This document shows positions 34,724 to 41,407 of a stretch of DNA of 47,958 nucleotides, one piece after another. The stretch is taken from the NCBI RefSeq assembly GCF_003626695.1, contig NZ_RBAH01000041.1, forward strand, positions 1-47,958, in the 5' to 3' direction. The translations under genes and the position numbers were made by a program. Numbering within the stretch: the stretch's first letter is position 1; every line of letters starts with the position of its first letter. Origin of the DNA: Paenibacillus ginsengarvi. GTDB taxonomy: Bacteria; Bacillota; Bacilli; Paenibacillales; NBRC-103111. The notes beneath the pieces were generated by a model that was not told where the DNA came from, ran no database searches, and worked only from the letters and a program-made list of their open reading frames with translations.

Positions 34724-35345
34724 TACATTGCACCGTCTGTTTGCTTCAGGGGAATATATATTTTAAAACTGCCTGAGTCCTGTGTAAAATCAAAATCTCC
34801 ATCGTATTTCTCGAAATGGACCATCTCTTGATCCTCTTCCCCACCATTAGAAGAATTACAAATGCGATCAAAGGTCTCAGGCTGGTTGGACATTGTTCCG
34901 TTGTGAGTATAAACTTCGTAACTAATATCTGGAACTGTTATTTTGACAAAATCGGGAGGGATACCTGTACCTTCATCGATCTCGGTGCAAACAATAAACC
35001 CCTCCCAGGGTACTATGTGATAGATAAAATACTTTGAATCTTATGGAAACCCGATATCCCGGAAATCCGTTGGTGGAAATCTTTAAACTTTTGGTTCAGC
35101 CAATTGGGCTTACCATCCCACCCAGGGAAATCTGTTCCATGGCGGATGCCCGCTAAGTGATAAGAACCTCTTCTCTCCGATTGATATTCCACTTGCTGAC
35201 CCTCCCCTGTAATGTAATTTTGAACGTTACCGTTATTGCCGCTTAGCACCTTGAATGCAGTAGGAACTACTGTAGGTTTATATGCCTCGGTTTCCTTCAA
35301 GAAGAGTTTACGATGCCCGTCTCGTTTTTTAGCATTCTCTGCCAA
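34723..35345 (-). pseudogene. Effector-binding (GyrI-like) domain protein, frameshifted
   Basis: The upstream frame (35345-35013; TTG start with GAGGG before it) contains RRGSYHLAGIRHGTDF and WLNQKFKDFHQRI, the first strand and helix of a GyrI-like effector-binding domain, and then stops. One frame over the sequence goes on: HIVPWEGFIVCTEIDEGTGI, PPDFVKITVPDISYEVYTHN, then EMVHFEKYDGDFDF and SGSFKIYIPLK, the second half of the same domain. About a dozen residues around 'TFDRIC..' also seem lost. Such domains bind drugs or act as regulator sensors. The first 45 residues are not recognised. Probably dead. Confidence 0.6.
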
Positions 35346-35448
35346 GCACGTTCCCTCACTTCCATAATAGTCAATACCAACATTATCCAGAGTTTTTCAA
35401 AAGTCTTTATGTCATTTTTTATCATTTATGTGTTTGGCTTGATAACAC

Positions 35449-35480
35449 ATAACTGCCCCGTTAGCTTAACCAACGGGCGT
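35449..35480 (+). repeat. Hairpin repeat copy 13 (left half)
   Basis: AACTGCCCCGTTAGCTTAAC with a perfect GTTAGCTTAAC core (35460-35470). The expected stem is reduced to CAACGGGCG and the right core is missing. Tandem repeats follow directly. Confidence 0.75.
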
Positions 35481-35562
35481 CAGTCTACAACTTTACTTTC
35501 TCAGTCTAATACTTTATTTTCCGAGTCTAACACTTTATTTTTCAGTCTAATACTTTATTTTC
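35481..35562 (+). repeat. Four tandem copies of a 20-22 bp unit
   Basis: Units start at about 35481, 35502, 35524 and 35543 and resemble CAGTCTAATACTTTATTTTC with one to four changes each. There are no unique spacers, so this is not a CRISPR array. It begins at the break of repeat copy 13. Confidence 0.7.
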
Positions 35563-35812
35563 TTTCAACAGCTTACATATATGATTTTTATTTTGCTGGT
35601 CACAATTGCTAATATGAAATCCGATCACTAGATGCCCTAAAAAAGAGATTTGTACTAATTCTACTAGCCCTTGGAGAAACGCCTCCGATCCAGTTTAAAA
35701 ACATAATTTCAATGCTACATTTTGTCAATACCGTGTAATGAACATACGCATTTTTTATTTTGTTCGAATAGAATATTGTCATGACATCTTCTATTGAGAG
35801 GAGCGTTATCAA

Positions 35813-36253
35813 TTGAACAAAAAAATAAAGAGAATGATAAGTGGCCAAAAAGTTGTCGGTGGGGGTATGAGTCGTATTGTTTATGACCTAGGGAATGGTT
35901 ACGTTTTAAAAATAGCACAATCGAAAGATGGAATTATTAGTAATAAACGAGAAGTTACGATATACAAATCAGCGCCTCTTATATTAAAAAAACATCTTGG
36001 CCACATTAAAAAATATGGTGATGGGTATAGTTGGATAGTCATGAAAGGTTATCATTTGAATTTCAAAAAAACGGACAGAATTATGCGAAAACTCATTACA
36101 ATGAAGGCTGATTTTAGAAAATACGGAATTATCCCTTCCGATATAACAAGTAAAAACGGTAATCCCAACAACAAGAACATACGCCGGAAACCTAATGGGG
36201 AAATTGTTATAATTGATTATGGGGATTTTGAGTGGCGTAAAGCTACCACGTAA
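35813..36253 (+). CDS. Minimal protein-kinase-like protein
   Basis: 146 residues. KVVGGGMSRIVYDLGNGYVL and KIAQSKDG resemble the glycine-rich loop and the VAIK lysine strand of a protein kinase; GIIPSDITSKNGNPNNKNIR stands where the catalytic loop would be (D..NxxN) and IVIIDYGDFEW where DFG would be. The whole C-lobe after DFG is absent, as in short kinase-like proteins of phages and mobile DNA. TTG 35813 has AGGAG 9 bp upstream. A strong terminator follows. It is AT-rich and one of few + strand genes in this part, so likely acquired. Catalytic activity is doubtful. Confidence 0.6.
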   Translation: MNKKIKRMISGQKVVGGGMSRIVYDLGNGYVLKIAQSKDGIISNKREVTIYKSAPLILKKHLGHIKKYGDGYSWIVMKGYHLNFKKTDRIMRKLITMKADFRKYGIIPSDITSKNGNPNNKNIRRKPNGEIVIIDYGDFEWRKATT

Positions 36254-36336
36254 AGCGACTTAATAAATGAATGAATCTTGTTCCAGTCATCATCCGCCGG
36301 CCGACGCACCTTCAGACCAAACTAATAAACCTGAAA

Positions 36337-36374
36337 AAAACACTTTACAGAAGGGACATTCTGTAAAGTGTTTT
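36337..36374. terminator. Perfect 16-bp hairpin terminator
   Basis: AAAACACTTTACAGAA (36337-36352), loop GGGACA, TTCTGTAAAGTGTTTT (36359-36374). The stem itself supplies T-runs on both strands. It lies 84 bp after the kinase-like gene. Confidence 0.8.
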
Positions 36375-36375
36375 G

Positions 36376-36444
36376 GCAGGCCGCCGATCCATGCCAGCAG
36401 CCTCGTTCCAGTTGATTGAACTATTGTACCCGTTAGCGGAATAG
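36376..36444 (+). repeat. Hairpin repeat copy 14 (stem and right core)
   Basis: A stem-like GGCAGGCCGCCGATCC..GCCAGCAGCC, then GAACTATTGTACCCGTTAGC with core GTTAGCGGAAT. The left core seems replaced by the terminator hairpin at 36337-36374. Confidence 0.7.
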
Positions 36445-36458
36445 CGCGAATAAGGTAC

Positions 36459-36590
36459 TCAACCGAGGGGCGTCTTGTGTTGCCGCAACAATGCCGCAAT
36501 GTCGACGCCGTCTATAGTCAACCCTTCTATATCGCAATCTTCAATACTGACGCCTCGTAAATTAGTTTTTTTTTGTACAATTACACATGA
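36459..36590 (-). pseudogene. Pentapeptide-type C-terminal remnant
   Basis: A minus-strand frame without a start reads VIVQKKTNLRGVSIEDCDIE, GLTIDGVDIAALLRQH and ends KTPLG-stop. NLRGVSIEDCDIEGLTIDGV has the A/S-x-L-x spacing of pentapeptide repeats and the usual tail of such proteins. Everything upstream is lost. It ends 15 bp after repeat copy 14, the usual gene-repeat spacing. Confidence 0.5.
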
Positions 36591-36807
36591 CGTAAGTAAA
36601 CATTATTCCCTCATCACTTACTAGGTATTGTAGAATGCTTTCTGCCAGCTCTGGATCCGATGACCTGCGGAGTGCACTGACTCTTTCCGCTTTGCGACCA
36701 TTCCCTTGCTGCCTAGTTACCATCTCACCAAAAAACCTCTTGCCTTCCGCAGAGGAAGATTTCCAACCGACATAGCTATTTTGGCGTTCCCTTCGACTAT
36801 CATCTTC

Positions 36808-36949
36808 GGGAATTTCACAAGCTTCTTGTCACAAATCGGGAATGTCACAACGTTCTTGTCATCGCCCAATGTCAAGAAACTTGTGACATTAATAAAATAA
36901 GCCGCGATTTACGCGACTTTAAATGTAACAATGTTTGTGACTTCCGACA
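36808..36949. mobile_element. Possible end of a Tn7/Tn5053-like transposon
   Basis: Read on the minus strand from 36949: TGTCGGAAGTCACAAACATT, then three more related sites of about 22 bp (36869-36890, 36841-36862, 36811-36835) built from GTCACAA and TTGTGACATT. A terminal TGT followed by several transposase-sized repeats is the layout of Tn7-like and TniA-type ends. No transposase gene and no opposite end are visible, so this would be a solo relic. A regulatory cluster of operator sites is the alternative. Confidence 0.4.
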
Positions 36950-36975
36950 TGAAATCAGTCACTATGGCCGCTGAT

Positions 36976-37716
36976 TCATTTAAATGTAACTCCATAATAA
37001 CCCAAGTTGCAGCCGCCTTCCCTTTCAATTTTAACTGTCTTTTGCTCATTATTGTCGAGTACTTGGTAGTTTACCGTAGAAGGACGAACCAGTTCAATGA
37101 AATAATCCCCTGGCGGTACTTCCTTGCCGTCCATTCCGGTATGGTCCCATGTAAATGATGCAATATAAGCGAATGAACTTGGAATTACCCCCGAAAAAGG
37201 CGGCAACTTGTGGCTATATACAACCTCATGACCGTCCTTTACACGAACTTGAAAAGTTAGTTCAATTGGACTAACCGATATATCTTCTTTCATATTGTTG
37301 TGGATTTGGGCATAAAAAGCTTGGTCATTCTCATAAGCACCCCCGGGAGAAATAAAAAACGGGACACCTGGAGCGCAATTCGCTACCAGTTCCCCCACCC
37401 GCTTTAATCTCCACTCGATCACGGGCTTTCCTTGGTAAATATCAATTTTATGCGCCCAGTTCGTCGCTTCCGATCCCGGCTCGTATCCGACTGACGCACC
37501 CATCTTTTCAGAAAAAAGCCTTAATGGGATATAAGCCTTATTTTTATAATTGATTACGCCATTATCTCCAGAGACATCAATAGCTTCTACATCCTTTCCG
37601 TTATGGATCGTAACCATGCTCGGAAAAAGAGTTCCTTGAATCGTTGAAGAGGGCACCGCTGCCGTTAGAAGTGTCAAAATAAACCCGCACACTAATCCAA
37701 ACATCCATTTTCTCAA
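36976..37716 (-). CDS. Secreted protein: stalk domain plus BsuPI-like domain
   Basis: 246 residues with a signal peptide (MFGLVCGFILTLLTAAV). Residues 40-90 (VEAIDVSGDNGVINYKNKAY, IPLRLFSEKMGASVGY) are a copper amine oxidase N-terminal stalk domain. The C-terminal half (ISVSPIELTFQVRVKDGHEV, ASFTWDHTGMDGKEVPPGDY) fits the BsuPI intracellular proteinase inhibitor-like fold. TTG 37716 is preferred: GGGAGG is 9 bp upstream, while ATG 37725 touches it. Role unknown, probably at the cell surface. A complete repeat copy lies 83 bp upstream. Confidence 0.75.
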   Translation of the reverse strand: MRKWMFGLVCGFILTLLTAAVPSSTIQGTLFPSMVTIHNGKDVEAIDVSGDNGVINYKNKAYIPLRLFSEKMGASVGYEPGSEATNWAHKIDIYQGKPVIEWRLKRVGELVANCAPGVPFFISPGGAYENDQAFYAQIHNNMKEDISVSPIELTFQVRVKDGHEVVYSHKLPPFSGVIPSSFAYIASFTWDHTGMDGKEVPPGDYFIELVRPSTVNYQVLDNNEQKTVKIEREGGCNLGYYGVTFK

Positions 37717-37798
37717 AATAACCATCCTCCCGATCCGCGTAATTCTTGATTATTTTCCTTATATTGTTAGATGCAAGAAAAGCCTTTTTGTTACGTTA

Positions 37799-37890
37799 TC
37801 CTGCCCCGTTACTTCAACGGACAACGGCAGCCGATCGTGTGCCGGCTGCCGTCATGTAGTGACTGAGCTATCGTGTTCCGTTAGTGGAGA
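37799..37890 (+). repeat. Hairpin repeat copy 15 (complete)
   Basis: TCCTGCCCCGTTACTTCAAC (core 37808-37818), stem ACGGCAGCCG (37824-37833) with CGGCTGCCGT (37843-37852), right end GCTATCGTGTTCCGTTAGTG. It is the first of seven regular copies up to 45.3 kb. 64 bp from the stop of the DUF5050 gene. Confidence 0.9.
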
Positions 37891-37954
37891 CGAGAAATTT
37901 TAGACCGCGCGAACATTGAAGCACATTATTCATGCATGAACAATGGCCTGATCG

Positions 37955-39376
37955 CTATTTCATTTCCATGCGGTCGAGCCGGCTGTTTCCCTCCCATGAG
38001 TGGTTGTAGTACAGTGTGTCGCCCGCAAAGTAAAGTGTAGTCGCACGAGCGGTCGTCAGGCCAGTTCCCCCCGAACCGTCAAGGCGGAACTTGTCGATAT
38101 TGCCGGAACCCATAATTCTGAAATTGCCTGCGGCCATGTAAATCCAGCCCTGGTGGTAATGAAACGCCCTAATCAAGCCCTCCGAGGAGGTATGCAGCGG
38201 AATATCGACCAGTCCGTCTCCGCTCATTTTGTTCAATTGTATACCATTCTGGCTAACATAATAGATCCACCCGTCGATGAGGATCGCACGGGTCACATCT
38301 TCGCGAAGCTTCCGATTATCGGAGCCGTCCAGGTTCATCCGAAACAGCATGTTCTGTCTGACATAGTAGATCGTATCCCCATCCAGAAAAAATCCGGAAA
38401 AGGACGAACTTTGGTCTTTGGCCAGGAGCACTTGGTCTTCCGTACCGTCAGTCTTCATCCTACGAATGCTGTCGGTCCAGTAATAGCCGCCGCCGTTTGT
38501 ATCATGCATGTAATAAATCCAGCCGTTGTTCACCCATAGCTTTTCGGCAGGACCGGCGAAAAGCTGCGTGCGCCCGGTCCCGTCTGTTTTGATCTTATAG
38601 ATGCCGCCGGGATCATTTGGGGAGGGAATCGTGTAATATAGCCAATCCCCTTCGATGTTGAGGTACGAGGCATTGTCGTCCGAAAGCCTCACTTCCTCGC
38701 TACCATCCGTTTTGCGTTTCACCAGTTGACTCGTTCCGAAATATTTGATCTCCGGATTCATATAGATCCAATCGCCTTGAACGGCTAGTTGTCCGTTATT
38801 CGCCACATTGAGCGCATCGGCCTGCTTCGCTTGCACATTCGTTCCGCCTCCGCAGGACTCGATCCCGAGGCCATGTTCCGCATCCCAGCTTGTCATCCAT
38901 CCGAAAACGTCGTGCGTAAACCGCCACGTCATCGGAAAATACGTGATATTGCGGTAAAGCAGCAGCGGATACGGTTCAGCTGCATTGTCGATCCCTTGTC
39001 CGTTTACCTGAACTGGAAACATGGCAAGCTCAGCCTTTTGTGTATCGTCGTATGAATTGATTGTGGAAGTCAAATTCTGTTGGAGCGGTATGCAGGCGTT
39101 CGTATTTGCCAGCGACATCCCCTGCATTGGGTCCCACTGTGCCGTAAGCCCCAGTGCGGTCATGTTGTTCCAGGTCATCGGGAAGTACGTGATGTCCTTA
39201 TACACGAGAAGTGGATATTCGCTGTGCCGCACATCCAGCACGGTACCGTTCACGGTTATGCGAAATTCGGGAAAGCTTACCTCGACCCGGTCAGTTGCAG
39301 CATTTGAGACTGTCGGCTGCAAGGCAAGCGGTATACTCAAAAGCAATGCATAGAGACAAAGGCGGGCTTTGTTCAA
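37955..39376 (-). CDS. Secreted DUF5050 beta-propeller protein
   Basis: 473 residues. Signal peptide (LCLYALLLSIPLALQPTVSNA). Two stalk-like repeats follow (YPLLVYKDITYFPMTWNNMT and YPLLLYRNITYFPMTWRFTH, about residues 50-170). From about 190 there are six or seven WIYY-type repeats (GDWIYMNPE, DWLYYTIPSPNDPGGIYKIK, NGWIYYMHDTNGG, DTIYYVRQNMLFRMNLDG, DGWIYYVSQ, QGWIYMAAGN), matching DUF5050. No enzyme motif is visible; it is likely a wall-associated binding protein. TTG 39376 has GGAG 11 bp upstream. Repeat copies flank it on both sides. Confidence 0.82.
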   Translation of the reverse strand: MNKARLCLYALLLSIPLALQPTVSNAATDRVEVSFPEFRITVNGTVLDVRHSEYPLLVYKDITYFPMTWNNMTALGLTAQWDPMQGMSLANTNACIPLQQNLTSTINSYDDTQKAELAMFPVQVNGQGIDNAAEPYPLLLYRNITYFPMTWRFTHDVFGWMTSWDAEHGLGIESCGGGTNVQAKQADALNVANNGQLAVQGDWIYMNPEIKYFGTSQLVKRKTDGSEEVRLSDDNASYLNIEGDWLYYTIPSPNDPGGIYKIKTDGTGRTQLFAGPAEKLWVNNGWIYYMHDTNGGGYYWTDSIRRMKTDGTEDQVLLAKDQSSSFSGFFLDGDTIYYVRQNMLFRMNLDGSDNRKLREDVTRAILIDGWIYYVSQNGIQLNKMSGDGLVDIPLHTSSEGLIRAFHYHQGWIYMAAGNFRIMGSGNIDKFRLDGSGGTGLTTARATTLYFAGDTLYYNHSWEGNSRLDRMEMK

Positions 39377-39488
39377 ATCGAATTCATCTCCTCATGAATT
39401 ACTTCTTATATGTTATAAACGGTCGTTATTTCCGAAATGTTGTAAAAAAAGATGTTGTAGCTGAAGCTCCATTTGGCAGAACTACCGA

Positions 39489-39579
39489 TCCTGCCCGTTA
39501 CTTCAATGAACTGGAGCAGGTCGCCGCGGCGTCTGCTCCAATCATCAAATTTCCCGCTATCGTCTCCGTTAGCGTAATC
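39489..39579 (+). repeat. Hairpin repeat copy 16 (complete)
   Basis: TCCTGCCCGTTACTTCAATG (core 39497-39507), stem TGGAGCAG (39512-39519) with CTGCTCCA (39533-39540) around GTCGCCGCGGCGT, right end GCTATCGTCTCCGTTAGCGT (core 39568-39578). It ends 18 bp from the stop of the next VOC gene. Confidence 0.92.
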
Positions 39580-39596
39580 ATCGAGAATATACATGG

Positions 39597-39977
39597 TTAT
39601 ACTTGGTTGTACTTTAAAATCGAAAACATATTTCCATCAGGATCTACAAACTCGAAGAACCATCCCATTCCTTCGTCGCGTATATCGGTTGCTGAAATTC
39701 CCGCGTCACGAAGTTCTCGATGAAGTTGTTCAATTTCATTAGTTGTAAAACCAATTATCGGTCTGGTTACACCTTCATTCGACCACACCGCACGAGCGGA
39801 TGAATCCGACTGATTAAGCACCAATACAGGTCCATTTTGTAATTTCATCACGACCATTGAATCGTTTTTAAATCCAGGTTCAAATCCAAGATATTTATGA
39901 TACCAGTCTAGAGAACGTTGTAAGTCGCTAACAGGAATATCATTAAAGTGAATTTCTTCAATTAGGCACTTCTTCAT
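39597..39977 (-). CDS. VOC-fold protein
   Basis: 126 residues: IEEIHFNDIPVSDLQRSLDW, YHKYLGFEPGF, IIGFTTNEIEQLHRELRDAG and FFEFVDPDGNMFSILKY, the two halves of a VOC domain. Glu/His metal positions are plausible (IHFNDIP, FEFVDPDGN). The sequence is close in style to the VOC proteins at 19.1, 40.8 and 44.7 kb. GAGGTG lies 6 bp before ATG. It is a single-gene unit between two complete repeats, with a possible promoter (TTGTCC, 17 bp, TATGAC) in the 80 bp upstream. Substrate unknown. Confidence 0.86.
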   Translation of the reverse strand: MKKCLIEEIHFNDIPVSDLQRSLDWYHKYLGFEPGFKNDSMVVMKLQNGPVLVLNQSDSSARAVWSNEGVTRPIIGFTTNEIEQLHRELRDAGISATDIRDEGMGWFFEFVDPDGNMFSILKYNQV

Positions 39978-40055
39978 ATTTCACCTCGCAGTTTGGTCAA
40001 GATAAGTTCGTTCTTCTGGTCATAAATTCCTTTTTTATGTTGGACAATTTCAGTA

Positions 40056-40136
40056 AACTGCTCCGTTACTTCAATAAACATCAAGAGGAGCTGTCCTTGC
40101 GGCAGCTCCATGCTATCGTGCTCCGTTAGCGGAATG
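40056..40136 (+). repeat. Hairpin repeat copy 17 (complete)
   Basis: AACTGCTCCGTTACTTCAAT (core 40064-40074), stem GGAGCTG (40087-40093) with CAGCTCC (40103-40109), right end GCTATCGTGCTCCGTTAGCG (core GTTAGCGGAAT 40125-40135). 27 bp from the lipoprotein stop. Confidence 0.92.
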
Positions 40137-40162
40137 ACTAATTTTCAATAAAAGTACTTGAA

Positions 40163-40633
40163 CTATTTTACATCGATGGAGACGCTACCGAATAATTCTC
40201 CACCTAAATAGGCATTAAGTTTCCATTTTCCTGAATTAGGTAGTTCTAGACCTGAAGGTAAATGAGCATCCGCCCCATTGTTTGGACCACCTAAACCGTA
40301 ATTGTACTCCCATACATATTTTTTATCCGGAGTTCCCATTCCCTCAAGCAAAACTTGATGCTTTTCGCCTGTTTTCAGATCAATGGCTTCAACTTTAAAG
40401 GGAACTCGAGCTAATTCTTCTTTCGTACCCCAGAAATGCCACATGTACTTATTCGGTTTATTCGCAACAAAACCGCTAGGAGCTAAAATACCAATTCTTC
40501 CTTCAATGCCCTGTAACGTATATACTCCGCTCTTGAATGTAGGGCTTGCTTGAACATCAACATCTTGTTTTTTACATCCAGTTGTTGTTGAAGTAATTAA
40601 CATGAGAATAAGTAAAACAATAATATTTTTCAT
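40163..40633 (-). CDS. Lipoprotein, DUF4871-like
   Basis: 156 residues with a lipoprotein signal (LLILMLITSTTTGC, Cys20). The mature part (GIEGRIGILAPSGF, WHFWGTKEELARVPFKVEAI, LPSGLELPNSGKWKLNAYLG) fits the DUF4871/YhfM-type lipoproteins of Bacilli: a small beta-sandwich on the outer face of the membrane. AGGAGG lies 6 bp before ATG 40633 and a TATAAT is at about 40680. Single gene between two complete repeats. Function unknown. Confidence 0.78.
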   Translation of the reverse strand: MKNIIVLLILMLITSTTTGCKKQDVDVQASPTFKSGVYTLQGIEGRIGILAPSGFVANKPNKYMWHFWGTKEELARVPFKVEAIDLKTGEKHQVLLEGMGTPDKKYVWEYNYGLGGPNNGADAHLPSGLELPNSGKWKLNAYLGGELFGSVSIDVK

Positions 40634-40701
40634 AAATTCCTCCTTTTCATGACAAAGTTATTGTTATTTTAGACGTATTATATCACCCTCTAGTTGCGTT
40701 A

Positions 40702-40788
40702 AACTGCCCGTTAGCTCAACAAGGCCGCCGAATCCTTCCGGCAGCCTTGTCTTTGTGATTACGCAACTATCGTCTCCGATAGCTCAAA
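40702..40788 (+). repeat. Hairpin repeat copy 18 (complete)
   Basis: AACTGCCCGTTAGCTCAAC (core 40710-40720), stem AAGGCCGCCG (40721-40730) with CGGCAGCCTT (40739-40748), right end CAACTATCGTCTCCGATAGC (core GATAGCTCAAA 40778-40788). The right core overlaps the TGA stop of the VOC gene (40784-40786). Confidence 0.92.
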
Positions 40789-41203
40789 AACCCTCAATAT
40801 GTAAATCGGGGTAGTTCGCTACATTAATAACATTCCCCGAAGGATCTGTAACATTGAATTCAGGAAAGCGATCAATGTTCCAGGTGTGCGTTATTTCGGT
40901 TACTTCCTCATTAGCCTCAACGAATGTTCGGTAACACTCAAAAACATTAGATGTTTTTATACAAAGAACTGCATAAGGTTTTCCTTCTGATACAAATTGA
41001 ATCGGTAGTGGTTGCTCTACTCGCTTTAAAAACAAGTATGGACCTGGTTCAAGCTTTAAATCAGATTCGTTTTCAGTTTTCCAGCAGTGTGTAAAACCGA
41101 AATATTTCTCATACCAAGCTACTGACTCGTCAATATCCCTGACCGGTAATCTCACCTGAACTACTGTATTAACGAGTGATTTGGTCTCCTCGGTGTTAAT
41201 CAT
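40784..41203 (-). CDS. VOC-fold protein
   Basis: 139 residues: VVQVRLPVRDIDESVAWYEK, YFGFTHCWK, LEPGPYLFLKRVE, YAVLCIKTSNVFECYRTFVE and FPEFNVTDPSGNVINVANYP. A single VOC domain, substrate unknown. GGAGGGG lies 6-7 bp before ATG 41203 and a near-consensus promoter is at 41240-41268. The stop codon is part of the right core of repeat copy 18, so gene and repeat have been joined tightly, as in integron cassettes where the stop codon often lies in the recombination site. Confidence 0.86.
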   Translation of the reverse strand: MINTEETKSLVNTVVQVRLPVRDIDESVAWYEKYFGFTHCWKTENESDLKLEPGPYLFLKRVEQPLPIQFVSEGKPYAVLCIKTSNVFECYRTFVEANEEVTEITHTWNIDRFPEFNVTDPSGNVINVANYPDLHIEGF

Positions 41204-41239
41204 CTTAACCCCTCCTTATTCATTGTTAATCTCGGGCTT

Positions 41240-41268
41240 ATTATACCGATCATTTGTTCGCTTGTAAA
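41240..41268 (-). promoter_or_regulatory. Promoter of the VOC gene at 40784-41203
   Basis: On the minus strand TTTACA, 17 bp, TATAAT (41268 down to 41240), 37 bp before the ATG and 19 bp inside the end of repeat copy 19. So this gene does not depend on a distant cassette promoter. Confidence 0.75.
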
Positions 41269-41286
41269 TATTTCCCTTCATATTAT

Positions 41287-41375
41287 CCTGCCCCGTTACT
41301 TCAACGATCAGGAGCAGGTCGCCGCGGCGCCTGCTCCTGATCTTATGATTATACTATCGTTCCCGAAAGCTTAAT
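41287..41375 (+). repeat. Hairpin repeat copy 19 (complete)
   Basis: CCTGCCCCGTTACTTCAACG (core 41295-41305), perfect stem ATCAGGAGCAGG (41307-41318) with CCTGCTCCTGAT (41330-41341), right end ACTATCGTTCCCGAAAGCTT (worn core AAAGCTTAAT to 41375). 32 bp from the UvrA-like stop. Confidence 0.92.
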
Positions 41376-41407
41376 CTCCTCGATCTGGTCCGTTGCAACG
41401 TACCCCG

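Noticed and set aside
35481..35562. Possible CRISPR array
   Set aside because: Units of about 20 bp abut each other with no spacers and there are no cas genes.
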